Source: CADCUY01 sp964242735
GTDB lineage: Bacteria > Actinomycetota > Actinomycetes > Actinomycetales > Quadrisphaeraceae
Reading direction: 5' to 3'
DNA: 64,000 nt
Assembly: GCA_964242735.1 (NCBI GenBank)
Contig: CAXTAK010000012.1
Span: 53,390-117,389 of the forward strand
The position numbers and the translations under genes are program-made. Every line of letters starts with the position of its first letter. Positions within the stretch are counted from its first letter, which is position 1. Shown piece after piece: positions 23,161-32,200 of this stretch. The notes under the pieces were generated by a model that ran no database searches, had not been told where the DNA came from, and was given only the letters and a program-made list of their open reading frames with translations.

Positions 23161-23187
23161 AACACGCGCCCGGGCCGGGGTTGTTCC
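23161..23187 (-). promoter_or_regulatory. SigR-type promoter upstream of sigR-rsrA
   Basis: On the minus strand GGAAC-N19-GTT, with GGAAC at 23187-23183 and GTT at 23163-23161. The published SigR/SigH consensus is GGAAT(C)-N18/19-GTT. Transcription would begin about 55 bases before the sigR ATG. This matches the known autoregulatory loop of the family. Confidence 0.7.
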
Positions 23188-23215
23188 GCACTGCCGGACG
23201 CTGTTCGACCGGCGG

Positions 23216-24100
23216 TCAGCGCCCGTCGGCGCCCAGGTCGAGCGGTGGGCCGACGGGCTCGACCAGGCCGGCGTCGTCCTCGCGCACCTGGCCGACGCGC
23301 GGGCCCACGGGCACCGCCGTGAAGCGGCCCGGCGGTTCGTGCGTGGCGTCGTGGACGAGCTCGGCCACCTGGTCGGCGCCGGTGGCGGTGGGGTCGAGCC
23401 ACGACGCCCACACCTGCCGCGGGAGCACCAGCGGCATCCGGTCGTGGACGGCGCGCAGTCCCGGCTCGGCCTCGCGGGTGAGCACCGCGAAGGTCACCAG
23501 CCACGGGTCGGGCTCGGCACCGGGCTCGTCGTCCCCCGCGCCGGTCACGCCGTCTTCCAGCGAGCGCGCCACCGGGCCCGCTCCTGGTCCGGCCGCCGGC
23601 CGGCGGCGCCACAGCTCGTAGATCCCCGCCAGGGCCATCGTGCCGCCGTCGGCCAGCGTCATCAGGTGCGGCTGCTTGCGGCCCCGTGAGGCGGCCGCGC
23701 CACCCGGGGCGCCCGTCGCCGCAGCGCGCCACTCGTACCAGCCCTGCGCCGGCACCAGGCACCGGCGCGCGACCGCGGCGCGGCGGAAGGCGGGGCGCTC
23801 GAGCAGCGTCTCGGAGCGGGCGTTGATCATCCGCGCCCCGCCCGTGCCGTCCCGGGACCACGACGGCACCAGGCCCCAGGTCAGCAGCCGCAGCTCGCGA
23901 AGCGCCGGCGCACCCTCGTGGGGACGCTCGTCCTCCCGAGGCTGCTCGTCCGGTGGCGCCCGCGTGAGCACCACGGGGTGCCGCTGGGTCGGCGCCGCGT
24001 TCCACGTGGGCCGCAGGGCGCCACCGGTCCGGTCGTCATCGACGTCGAGGGCCTCGATGACCTCCTGCGCCCCGGCGCTCGCCGCGTACCTCCCGCACAC
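23216..24100 (-). CDS. SOS response-associated peptidase (YedK/HMCES family)
   Basis: A 294-residue SRAP-domain protein that crosslinks to abasic sites in single-stranded DNA through Cys2. GTG at 24100 gives MCGRYAAS with the catalytic Cys at position 2, which fixes the start. Other active-site blocks are WNAAPTQRHPVV (Asn), MINARSET, CLVPAQGWYEWRA (Glu), MALAGIYELWRR and VHDRMPLVL (His). Pro/Gly-rich inserts after the Glu and Tyr blocks make it longer than E. coli YedK (about 220). CATGCT lies 6 nt before the start. It is divergent from the DoxX gene. Confidence 0.93.
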   Translation of the reverse strand: MCGRYAASAGAQEVIEALDVDDDRTGGALRPTWNAAPTQRHPVVLTRAPPDEQPREDERPHEGAPALRELRLLTWGLVPSWSRDGTGGARMINARSETLLERPAFRRAAVARRCLVPAQGWYEWRAAATGAPGGAAASRGRKQPHLMTLADGGTMALAGIYELWRRRPAAGPGAGPVARSLEDGVTGAGDDEPGAEPDPWLVTFAVLTREAEPGLRAVHDRMPLVLPRQVWASWLDPTATGADQVAELVHDATHEPPGRFTAVPVGPRVGQVREDDAGLVEPVGPPLDLGADGR

Positions 24101-24166
24101 GGGGCCAGCATGCCCCCCGCGGCGTCGGCGGGGGACCCCCCGCGTGCACCGCGACGACCCCTGCGG

Positions 24167-24172
24167 TAGGAC
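24167..24172 (+). promoter_or_regulatory. -10 box of the DoxX gene (leaderless)
   Basis: TAGGAC, 6 nt before ATG 24179. The last base departs from TANNNT, but spacing and the TAG core match the other elements. Confidence 0.4.
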
Positions 24173-24178
24173 GTGCAC

Positions 24179-24748
24179 ATGAGCATCGTCCGCCGCATCG
24201 CCCGCCCGCTCCTGGCCGCCCAGTTCGTGTGGGGCGGAGTCGACCAGCTGCGCAAGCCCGACATCAAGGCCGCGAACGGCGGGCCGATCATCCCCGCGCT
24301 GGCGGGGGCCTCGGTCGGCCCGGTGACGCTGCCGACCGACCCCCAGACCCTGGTGCGCATCAACGGGGCGATCATGAGCGGCGCCGGGGGCCTGCTGGCC
24401 ACCGGCCGCCTGCCCCGGCTCTCCTCCCTGGCGCTGGCGGCGTCCCTGGTGCCGACCACCCTGACCGGTCACCGGTTCTGGGAGGCCTCCGACGACAAGA
24501 CGCGCCAGCTCCAGTTCGTGCAGGTGCTGAAGAACGCAGGACTGCTCGGCGGGCTGCTCATCGCCGCCGTCGACACCGAGGGCAAGCCGGGTCTGAGCTG
24601 GCGCGCCCAGCGCGCGCGCCGCGACGCCTCACGGGCCGCCAAGCTCGTCGCGGCGGACACCCAGCGCACCCGGGGTCGCCGGAAGAACGAGGCGGAGCTG
24701 AAGTCGAAGCTGCGGGCCAGCCGTCGCCGCAACACCCTCGCCGCCTGA
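24179..24748 (+). CDS. DoxX family membrane protein
   Basis: A 189-residue protein with a DoxX/YphA-type start (VRRIARPLLAAQFVWGGVDQLRKP) and three to four hydrophobic helices up to about residue 140 (INGAIMSGAGGLLATGRLP, LALAASLVPTTLTGHRFWE, NAGLLGGLLIAAVDTEG). A highly basic cytoplasmic tail follows (about 45 residues, RAQRARRDASRAAKLVA to RASRRRNTLAA). Related proteins act in membrane redox or thiol stress; no function is assigned here. The next gene, aroA, has its own -10 box, so this is probably monocistronic. Confidence 0.85.
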   Translation: MSIVRRIARPLLAAQFVWGGVDQLRKPDIKAANGGPIIPALAGASVGPVTLPTDPQTLVRINGAIMSGAGGLLATGRLPRLSSLALAASLVPTTLTGHRFWEASDDKTRQLQFVQVLKNAGLLGGLLIAAVDTEGKPGLSWRAQRARRDASRAAKLVAADTQRTRGRRKNEAELKSKLRASRRRNTLAA

Positions 24749-24826
24749 GGGGCCACCCGCGACGCACCGCCGGGCAGGGGCTCGGGCACCGGCGCGCGAG
24801 CCGCGCTGGTGCCCCGGCTCGGCGTC

Positions 24827-24832
24827 TACGCT
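24827..24832 (+). promoter_or_regulatory. -10 box of aroA (leaderless)
   Basis: TACGCT, exactly 6 nt before the aroA GTG at 24839. Confidence 0.55.
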
Positions 24833-24838
24833 CGCCCG

Positions 24839-26191
24839 GTGAGCACCGCGCCGGACCTGTGGCCGGCGCCGACCCTGGTGCCCGGTGAGCTGCTGGACGC
24901 GACCGTGGTGCTGCCCGGCTCCAAGTCGTTGACCAACCGCTACCTCGTCCTCGCCGCGCTGGCCGATGGCCCCTCGGTGATCGCCCGCCCCCTGGTCTCC
25001 CGCGACACGGTGCTGATGGCCGAGGCGCTGCGGCGCCTCGGCGCGGTCATCAGCGAGGTCGGCGACGGCAGCTCCGGTACGCCGTGGCGGGTCACCCCCG
25101 GTGCGCTGCGCGGCGGTGGTGCCGTGGACTGCGGTCTCGCCGGCACGGTGATGCGCTTCCTCCCCCCCGTCGCGGCCCTCGCCGCGGGCGCCACGTCCTT
25201 CGACGGCGACAGCCAGGCCCGCGAGCGCCCGATGGGGCCGGTGCTGCAGGCCCTGACGGCGCTGGGGGCCGACGTGCGCACCGGGGGGGTCCCGGGGCGC
25301 CTGCCGTTCACCGTCCACGGCGCGCGAGGCCTGCGCGGCGGGCACGCCCGCGTGGACGCCAGCGGGTCGAGCCAGTTCGTCTCCGCGCTGCTGCTGGCCG
25401 CCGCGCGCTTCGAGCGCGGCCTCCTCCTGGAGCACGTGGGCGGGCCGCTGCCCTCGGCGCCGCACGTGGAGATGACCGCGGAGGTGCTCCGCGAGGCGGG
25501 CGTGGAGGTCGTCAGCGGCGGTGCGGGGGGCGGTGCGGCGGACGGGACGGCAGAGGGGGCGGGCAGCCGCACCTGGCGGGTCGAGCCGGGCCCGATCGCG
25601 GGGATCGACGTCGAGGTCGAGCCCGACCTGTCCAACGCGGCACCGTTCCTCGCGGCCGCGGTGCTCGCCCCCGAGGGCAGCAGGGTCACGGTGCCGGGGT
25701 GGCCCCAGCGGACCACCCAGGCCGGGGACGCGCTGCGGGACCTGCTGGACCAGATGGGCGCCGACGTCGACCTCACCCGCGACGGGCTGACCGTGACCAG
25801 CACCGGGGAGGTCTACGGCATCGAGGCCGACCTGCACGAGGTCGGGGAGCTGACCCCGGTGCTCACCGCGCTGGCGGCGCTGGCCACCGGTCCCTCGCAC
25901 CTGTTCGGCGTCAGCCACCTGCGCGGGCACGAGACAGACCGCCTCGCGGGGCTGGCCGCGGAGATCGGCGGGCTCGGGGGCGACGTCACCGAGACCGCCG
26001 ACGGGCTCCTGGTGCACCCCCGCCCCCTGCGCGGCGGGGTCTTCGGCAGCCGCGCCGACCACCGGATGGCCACCGCGGGGGCCGTGCTGGGCCTGCTCGT
26101 GCCCGGGGTGCTGGTGGAGGACGTGGGGTCGACGGGCAAGACGATGCCGGACTTCCCCGGCGCGTGGTCCTCGGCGCTGGGACGCGGGTGA
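24839..26191 (+). CDS. aroA: 5-enolpyruvylshikimate-3-phosphate synthase
   Basis: A 450-residue enzyme of the shikimate pathway joining shikimate-3-phosphate and PEP. Signatures are LPGSKSLTNRYLVLAAL, the family block CGLAGTVMRFLPPVAALA (the E. coli LGNAGTAMRP block), DGDSQARERPMGPVLQAL, DASGSSQFVSALLLA, DLSNAAPFLAAA and the C-terminal RADHRMATAGAVLGL ... KTMPDFPG. By the glyphosate-site residues it looks like the divergent actinobacterial type. A Gly-rich insert lies near residue 230. GTG at 24839 is fixed by the -10 box. rsgA follows 46 bases later. Confidence 0.95.
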   Translation: MSTAPDLWPAPTLVPGELLDATVVLPGSKSLTNRYLVLAALADGPSVIARPLVSRDTVLMAEALRRLGAVISEVGDGSSGTPWRVTPGALRGGGAVDCGLAGTVMRFLPPVAALAAGATSFDGDSQARERPMGPVLQALTALGADVRTGGVPGRLPFTVHGARGLRGGHARVDASGSSQFVSALLLAAARFERGLLLEHVGGPLPSAPHVEMTAEVLREAGVEVVSGGAGGGAADGTAEGAGSRTWRVEPGPIAGIDVEVEPDLSNAAPFLAAAVLAPEGSRVTVPGWPQRTTQAGDALRDLLDQMGADVDLTRDGLTVTSTGEVYGIEADLHEVGELTPVLTALAALATGPSHLFGVSHLRGHETDRLAGLAAEIGGLGGDVTETADGLLVHPRPLRGGVFGSRADHRMATAGAVLGLLVPGVLVEDVGSTGKTMPDFPGAWSSALGRG

Positions 26192-26237
26192 GCCCGGGCC
26201 CGGGACCGGTCGTAGGCGCTGGCGCGGGGGGCCGGCC

Positions 26238-27344
26238 CTGACGGCGGGTCGCGGCTGGGACGAGAGCGACGTGCGGGTGCGCGCGGGCCGCGGGTCGCGG
26301 CCGCGCACCAAGGACCGCCCCGCCCACGCCGACGCCGTGACCGGGCGCGTGCTCACCATCGACCGCGGCCGCTTCACCGCCCTGGTGGGCGCGGGCACCG
26401 CCGACGAGCGCACCGTGGTCGCGATGAAGGCGCGCGAGCTGGCCCGCTCGGGGCTCGGGGGCATCGCGGTCGGTGACCGGGTGGACCTCGTCGGCGACGT
26501 CTCGGGGGGCGTGGACACCCTGGCGCGGGTGGTGCGGGTGCGGACGCGCACCTCGGTGCTGCGGCGCAGCGCCGACGACACCGACCCCGTCGAGCGCGTG
26601 GTGGTCGCGAACGCCGACCAGCTCGTGGTGGTGACCTCCGCCGCGGACCCCGAGCCGAACCTGCGCCTGGTCGACCGCTGCCTGGCGGCCGCGTGGGACG
26701 CGGGCATCGACGTCGTCGTCGCCCTGACCAAGGCCGACCTCGGCGACCCCGCGCCGGTGGTCGAGGCGTACCGGGCGCTGGCGACCCCGGTGCTCCCGCT
26801 GCGGCGCGTGCCCGGCACCGGTGACGGCGCCGGTGGTGCCGGCACCTGGGCCGTGGAGGGCCTCGAGGCGGTGCGCGAGCGCCTGGCCGGGCGCGACAGC
26901 GTGCTCGTCGGGGCGTCGGGGGTGGGCAAGTCGACGCTGGTCAACGCCCTGGTGCCCACGGCGCTGCGCGCGGTCGGGGGGGTGAACGCGGTGACGGGGC
27001 AGGGGCGGCACACCTCCTCCTCCGCGGTGGCCCTGCGGCTGCCAGCGACCGATGGGGGTGGGGCGTCGGGCGGGTGGGTCACCGACACCCCGGGGGTGCG
27101 CAGCTTCGGGCTCGCGCACCTCGACCCCCAGCGCCTGCTCGCCGCCTTCGAGGACCTCGCGCCGGGCGCGGAGGAGTGCCCGCGGGGGTGCACGCACGAC
27201 GAGAGCGAGTGCGCGCTGGACGCCTGGGTGGCCTCGGGGTCCGCGGGGGACGGCGGGCCGGCCCGGTTGCGCTCGCTGCGCCGCCTGCTGCGCAGCAGGG
27301 CCGGGGAGGGCACGGACGGTGACCGGCCGGACCGCGCAGGCTGA
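26238..27344 (+). CDS. rsgA: Ribosome small subunit-dependent GTPase A
   Basis: A circularly permuted GTPase for 30S maturation. OB-fold (VTGRVLTIDRGRFTALV), G4 ALTKADLGD, P-loop VGASGVGKSTLVNAL, switch GQGRHTSSS, G3 VTDTPGVRSFG and a C-terminal zinc knuckle CPRGCTHDESECAL. The first ATG/GTG in frame is GTG at 26271, but the codons before it read GWDESD, which is conserved in actinobacterial RsgA (...GWDESDVRVRPGRGSRPRTK, from memory). The frame has no other start back to aroA except CTG at 26238, giving 368 residues. I give CTG as the likely start; GTG 26271 (357 residues) is the alternative. Confidence 0.85.
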   Translation: MTAGRGWDESDVRVRAGRGSRPRTKDRPAHADAVTGRVLTIDRGRFTALVGAGTADERTVVAMKARELARSGLGGIAVGDRVDLVGDVSGGVDTLARVVRVRTRTSVLRRSADDTDPVERVVVANADQLVVVTSAADPEPNLRLVDRCLAAAWDAGIDVVVALTKADLGDPAPVVEAYRALATPVLPLRRVPGTGDGAGGAGTWAVEGLEAVRERLAGRDSVLVGASGVGKSTLVNALVPTALRAVGGVNAVTGQGRHTSSSAVALRLPATDGGGASGGWVTDTPGVRSFGLAHLDPQRLLAAFEDLAPGAEECPRGCTHDESECALDAWVASGSAGDGGPARLRSLRRLLRSRAGEGTDGDRPDRAG

Positions 27345-27345
27345 G

Positions 27346-27383
27346 GTCCCCGACCAGCCACCACGTCCCCGACCAGCCACCAC
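27346..27383. repeat. Tandem 19-bp direct repeat
   Basis: GTCCCCGACCAGCCACCAC occurs twice with no spacer directly after the rsgA stop, before the convergent DUF2087 stop. It is a recent-looking duplication; no hairpin is formed. Confidence 0.9.
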
Positions 27384-27391
27384 ACGGGCCC

Positions 27392-27691
27392 TCACACGGG
27401 CACGGAGCCACCGCTGCGCCAGTACCAGCCGCCACCGCGCTGGAGCATCTCGACGTCGACGAGGTAGCGGCGCGCCGTCGCGACGTCCACGCCACCCCCG
27501 ATGGAGGCCGCCAGCACGGCGTTGACCTCGGCCTCGGTGTAGCGCACACCGGGCTCGAAGGACTGCACGAGGTGGTCGAGGACCACGAGGCGCTTGGCGC
27601 GCCGAGCGGGCATCTGCACCACCCGTCCCGCGTCGTCGCGGAACGCCCGCAGGACGCGCTCGTCAGCGCCGACGTCTCGGGGCCCGCTCAC
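27392..27691 (-). CDS. DUF2087 domain protein
   Basis: A 99-residue protein matching DUF2087: VLRAFRDDAGRVVQMPARRAKRLVVLDHLV, then EPGVRYTEAEVNAVL and ATARRYLVDVEMLQRGGGWYWR. The domain is winged-helix-like and often C-terminal to transcription regulators; here it stands alone, so the target is unknown. GTG at 27691 is preceded by TACGGT at 6 nt, and hisN is divergent with its own -10 box 23 bases away. Confidence 0.85.
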   Translation of the reverse strand: MSGPRDVGADERVLRAFRDDAGRVVQMPARRAKRLVVLDHLVQSFEPGVRYTEAEVNAVLAASIGGGVDVATARRYLVDVEMLQRGGGWYWRSGGSVPV

Positions 27692-27697
27692 CTGCGC

Positions 27698-27703
27698 ACC
27701 GTA
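27698..27703 (-). promoter_or_regulatory. -10 box of the DUF2087 gene (leaderless)
   Basis: TACGGT on the minus strand, exactly 6 nt before the GTG at 27691. Confidence 0.55.
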
Positions 27704-27725
27704 GGCACGGCCGCCGGGCGAGCGC

Positions 27726-27731
27726 TACGTT
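27726..27731 (+). promoter_or_regulatory. -10 box of hisN (leaderless)
   Basis: TACGTT, exactly 6 nt before the hisN GTG at 27738; back-to-back with the DUF2087 promoter. Confidence 0.55.
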
Positions 27732-27737
27732 CCCCCC

Positions 27738-28571
27738 GTGGTCAGCCCCCCGCCTCCTGACCCCTCCCGCTACGACGACGACCTGCGCCTGGCGCTGGCC
27801 ATCGCGGACGCGGTCGACGAGCTCACCACCGCGCGCTTCCGCGCCGGTGACCTCCGCGTGGAGACGAAGCCGGACCTCACGCCGGTCACCGACGCGGACC
27901 GCGCCGCCGAGGCCCTGGTGCGCGCCGAGCTGGGCCGGGTCCGCCCGCACGACGGGGTGCTGGGTGAGGAGATGGCCACCACCACCGGCTCGGGGTCGCG
28001 GCAGTGGGTGGTGGACCCCATCGACGGCACGAAGTCCTACGTGCGGGGCGTGCCGGTGTGGGCGACGCTGCTGGCTCTGGTGGACGACGGCGAGCCCGTC
28101 GTCGGGGTGGTCTCCGCGCCGGCGCTGCACCGCCGGTGGTGGGCGGCGCGGGGCACGGGGGCGTGGGTGGGCGCCGCGGGCGGATCAGCACCGGACCACG
28201 CCGCGCCGACGCGGCTGCGCGTGTCGGCGGTGGCGGACCTGAGCGACGCGTCGCTGTCGTCCTCGGACCTGCCGGAGTGGGAGGCGGCAGGGCTGCTGCG
28301 GCAGTTCACGGACCTCACCCGCGCGGTGTGGCGCAGCCGCGGGTACGGCGACTTCTGGTCCTACGTGCTGGTCGCCGAGGGCGTGGTGGACGTCGCCTGC
28401 GAACCGGACCTCGCGGTGCACGACATGGCGGCGCTGGCCCCCGTGGTGGGCGAGGCCGGTGGGCGCTTCACCGACCTGCGCGGCGTGGACGGGCCGTTCG
28501 GGCGCAGCGCCGTGGCCACCAACGGGCTCCTGCACGCGCAGGTGCTCAGGCGCCTGAGCCCGAGCACCTGA
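27738..28571 (+). CDS. hisN: Histidinol-phosphatase (inositol monophosphatase type)
   Basis: A 277-residue Mg2+-dependent phosphatase; in actinobacteria HisN removes phosphate from L-histidinol phosphate in histidine synthesis. Metal-site blocks are VTDADRAAEAL, GVLGEEMATT (Glu), WVVDPIDGTKSYVRGVPVWAT and the late Asp in VACEPDLAVHDMAALAPVV. The SRGYGDFWSYVLVAEG block distinguishes HisN-type from generic IMPases. It follows rsgA, with the DUF2087 gene between on the other strand. Confidence 0.92.
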   Translation: MVSPPPPDPSRYDDDLRLALAIADAVDELTTARFRAGDLRVETKPDLTPVTDADRAAEALVRAELGRVRPHDGVLGEEMATTTGSGSRQWVVDPIDGTKSYVRGVPVWATLLALVDDGEPVVGVVSAPALHRRWWAARGTGAWVGAAGGSAPDHAAPTRLRVSAVADLSDASLSSSDLPEWEAAGLLRQFTDLTRAVWRSRGYGDFWSYVLVAEGVVDVACEPDLAVHDMAALAPVVGEAGGRFTDLRGVDGPFGRSAVATNGLLHAQVLRRLSPST

Positions 28572-28682
28572 GCACGCGCAGGGCTGGATCGACGGACCGC
28601 CGGGCTGTCACACTCTGTTCCCCAGCGGGTCCGCCGCTGGCCCCGTCGCGCACACCGTCGTGCGCCCGTCGAAGGAGACGCC

Positions 28683-29096
28683 ATGGGCAGGATCATCACG
28701 CTCGAGCAGGCCGAGGCCGTCCTGACCGCGTGTCGGGCCGAGGCCGTGGAGGTGGGGCAGCCGATGAACATCGCCGTGGTCGACGACGGCGGCAACCTCG
28801 TGGCCTTCGCCGCGATGGACGACACCAAGCTGATCGGCAACGAGATCTCGCGGCACAAGGCGCTGACCGCCGTCTACTTCCAGATGGACACCCGTGACCT
28901 GGCGCCCCTGGTTCAGCCCGGACAGCCACTGTTCGGCATCGAGTCGACGACGGGCGGCAAGCTCGTGGTCTTCGGTGGCGGGGTGCTGCTGCGGTCTCCG
29001 GACGGCGCGGTGGCCGGCGGGGTGGGGGTCAGCGCGGGGTCGGTGGAGGAGGACCACCGCGTGGCCGAGGCCGGACGGCGCGCGTACAGCGGCTGA
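28683..29096 (+). CDS. HbpS/GlcG-family heme-binding-like protein
   Basis: A 137-residue protein of the GlcG/HbpS fold. The family start is ITLEQAEAVLTACRAEA, followed by MNIAVVDDGGNLVAFAAMDD, SRHKALTAVYF and the end GAVAGGVGVSAGSVEEDHRVAEAG. HbpS of Streptomyces binds heme and iron outside the cell; here no signal peptide is seen, so an intracellular role is likely. A ribosome site GAAGGAG lies 6 nt before the ATG. A terminator follows. Confidence 0.88.
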   Translation: MGRIITLEQAEAVLTACRAEAVEVGQPMNIAVVDDGGNLVAFAAMDDTKLIGNEISRHKALTAVYFQMDTRDLAPLVQPGQPLFGIESTTGGKLVVFGGGVLLRSPDGAVAGGVGVSAGSVEEDHRVAEAGRRAYSG

Positions 29097-29110
29097 GCGA
29101 ACCGGCACGA

Positions 29111-29143
29111 CGAAGGCCCGGGACCAGGGGTCCCGGGCCTTCG
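29111..29143. terminator. Bidirectional terminator of the HbpS gene and tRNA-fMet
   Basis: Hairpin CGAAGGCCCGGGA ... TCCCGGGCCTTCG with a 7-base loop. It lies 15 bases after the HbpS-like stop and 6 bases beyond the tRNA 3' end on the other strand. Confidence 0.85.
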
Positions 29144-29149
29144 CACTCG

Positions 29150-29223
29150 TAGCGGGGGCAGGATTTGAACCTGCGGCCTCTGGGTTATGAGCCCAGCGAG
29201 CTACCGAGCTGCTCCACCCCGCG
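29150..29223 (-). tRNA. Initiator tRNA-fMet (anticodon CAT)
   Basis: The minus strand gives CGCGGGG ... CCCCGCT plus discriminator A, with the unpaired C1-A72-type start of initiator tRNAs, and the anticodon stem CTGGG/CCCAG (three G-C pairs, the initiator mark) around CTCATAA. T-arm GCAGGTTCAAATCCTGC. CCA is not encoded. Confidence 0.95.
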
Positions 29224-29262
29224 TCGGTGATCCCTAAGGTACACCACCGACGCAGGGTGGTC

Positions 29263-32200
29263 TCACCCCCCGGCGCTCGCCTCAGGGTCGGTGGGCGCCG
29301 CGGCGGCCTCGGCGGCGATGGCGCGCTCCAGAGCTGCCGAGAGACGCTGCTGCGCCGCGCCGTAGGCGGCGAAGTCACCGTCAGCGAGTGCTGCCTGACC
29401 CTCCTCCAGCGCGGTGTTGGCCTCGGCCAGCGCCGCGGCGAGCTCGCCCTCCGCGCCGGTCGGCGGCGCGGGGGCGGGTGGCGGGGTGCCCTCGGCCGGG
29501 GGCGTCGTCTCCGTCGGGGCTGGCGTCGTCGGTGGCGTCCCAGCGGCGCCTGCGTCAGGCGTCTCGGCGCCGGAGTTCCCGCCAAAGACCTGGTCGAGCG
29601 CCTCGTCGAGGGTCTGGGCGAAGCCGATCCGCCCGCCGAAGCTCACCAGCACCCGCTGCAGCTGGGGCAGCGTCGTATCACCGGTGCTTTGCACGTACAC
29701 GGGCTGCACGTAGAGCAGGCCCCCGCCGATGGGCAGGGTCAGCAGGTTGCCGTTGATGACCTCCGTCGCCCCGCCGGCGCGCAGGATGTTCAGCTCGGCA
29801 GAGACTCGAGGCTCGGCCTCGAAGTTGGTCTGCACCTGACCGGGGCCGGCGACGTTCGCCGTCGGGGGCAGCTGCAGCAGGCGCAGCACCCCGTAGCCCT
29901 CCCTCCGCACACCGTCCTCCGACCCGGCGTCGGCGTCGACCGCGAGGAAGCCGGTGAGCGTGTTGCGAGGATCCTCTCCGGGCCGGGTGAACGGGATGTA
30001 GCTCGACGTCAGCGAGAAGGCCGGGGCATCCTGCTCGGGCATCTGCAGGGTGGCGTAGTACGGCGGCTGGTCGACCGCACTGGTGCTGGCCTCGACGGTG
30101 GGGTCGTTGGGCACCTCCCAGTAGTCGGCGCCACCGAAGAAGGCCTCCGGGGAGGTGACGTGGTATTGGCTGAGCACCGAGCGCTGCACCTTGAACAGGT
30201 CCTCGGGGTAGCGCAGGTGGGCCATCAGCTGACCGTCGATCGCGTCCAGAGGCTGTACGGCGCCGGGGAACGCCTGACTCCACGCCCGCAGCACCGGGTC
30301 GTCGGTGTCCCACGTGTAGAGGTCCACCGACCCGTCGTAGGCGTTGACCGTGGCCTTCACGGAGTTGCGGATGTAGTTGACCTCGCGCTGCTGCAGGGGC
30401 ACCACGGCCTGGGACTGCTCGGTCACCGAGTCGGTGGTGGCCCGGTCGAGCGCCTGCCCCTCGGAGTACGGGTAGGCGTTGGAGGTGGTGTACGCGTCGA
30501 CGATCCACAGCACCTCGCCGTTGACCACGGCGGGGTAGGGGTCGCCGTCGAGGGTGAGGAACGGGGCTACCGCCTCCACGCGGTCGCGGGGGGCTCGGTC
30601 GTAGAGGATCTGCGACTCGGTGTTCACCGCGTCGGAGAGCAGGATGTTCTGATCGCGGAACTTGATGGCGTACAACAGCCGGGTGAACAGGCCCCCGACG
30701 CTGGGGCCGCCGTCCGCCTGGTACGTGTTGCGGATCTCCGCCCCCTCGCTGGGGTAGTCGATCTCCACCTCCCTGGTGTCATCGGGCGCGCCGACGATGG
30801 AGAAGTCCGGCGACTCCTCGCCGAAGTAGATGCGCTGCTCGTACTCCCCCAAGATGCCGGTGGAGGGGATGCCCGACTCGATGAACTCCGGGTTGCCCTC
30901 GTCGCTGCGCTGGTTACCCGCGGCCGCCACGACCCCGAAGCCGTGCGTGTAGGCGATGTGGCGGTTGAACCAGTTGTCCGCAGGCAGACGGCTCTGCTCG
31001 AGCTCGCGCACGGCGATCACGGTGTCCTGGCTCTCGCCGCTCGGCAGTGCGTAGCGGTCGACGTCGAGGGCGTCGGGGAAGGCGTAGTAGCCGCGGTTCT
31101 GCTCGAGCTGCTGGAACGCGGGGCCGACGATGGAGGGGTCGAGGATGCGGATGCTCGCCGCGGTCTGGGCCTCGTCCGCGAGGGCGTTCACGGCGCCGGC
31201 CGCCTGGGGCGTGTAGGGGATCGTATCGACGTCGTCGAGCCCGAAGGCCGCCGTCGTCGCCGCGATGTTGCGCTCGATGTACGGCGCCTCCCGGCTGGCC
31301 TGGCTGGGCTGCACCTGGAAGCGCTGGATCACCGCGGGCACCACCCCGCCGGCGACGATGGCCACGACGACGAGCAGCGCGATGCCGCCGAGGGGGATGC
31401 GCCAGTTGCCCGTGATGATCGTGGAGAAGAACAGTGCGGCCACCACCACCGCGATGATCGCCAGGATGAAGCGCGCGGGGATGCCGGCGGTGATGTCGGT
31501 GTACCCGGCGATCTCGCGGAACCCGGTGCCCTGGATGAGGCGGGAGTACCTCTCGAGGAAGTACGAGCCCGCCTGCAGCAGGGCCAGCAGCCCGGCGAGG
31601 ACGGCCAGCTGGATGCGCGCGGCTCGCGTGGTGCGCGAACCCGGACCCTGCAGGCGGAGCCCGCCGTAGAGGTAGTGCGTGGCAGCCGCGGCGATGAGGG
31701 AGAGCACGAGGACGGCGGTGAGGAAGCCGAGCACGAAGCGCAGCAGCGGCAGGGTGAAGACGTAGAAGCCGATGTCGACGCTGAACTCGGGGTCGGCCAC
31801 GCCGAACGGCTGGGCGTTGATGCCGAGCAGCACCGTCTGCCACTGCCCGGCCGCGGATGACCCGGCGAACAGGCCCAGCAGGACGGGCAGCGCGACGATC
31901 ACCACGCGGCGCAGCGGCTCGAGGCTCTCGCGGTAGCGGTCGAGGTTCTGCGCCTCCTGCGAGACGGGCGCGTAGACCGGGCGCGTGCGGTACGCCAGCG
32001 ACAGGCTCACCGCCACGGCGGCGCCCATCAGGGCGGCGCCGATCAGGAAGAGCAGGCCTTGGGTGAGCAGGCGCGTGGTGTAGACCCGCGTGAAGTCGAG
32101 CTGCTGGAACCAGAGGAAGTCGGTGTAGACCTCCGAGGCCAGGCTGATGGCGAGCAGGGCGCCGCCGGCGACGAGCGCGGTGGGCAGCAGCGCCCCGCGG

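Noticed and set aside
24629..27385. 918-codon minus-strand frame across aroA and rsgA
   Set aside because: Antisense to two conserved genes; no motifs.
29227..31860. 877-codon plus-strand frame antisense to UPF0182
   Set aside because: It is the complement of a well-conserved membrane protein gene; the product is low-complexity.
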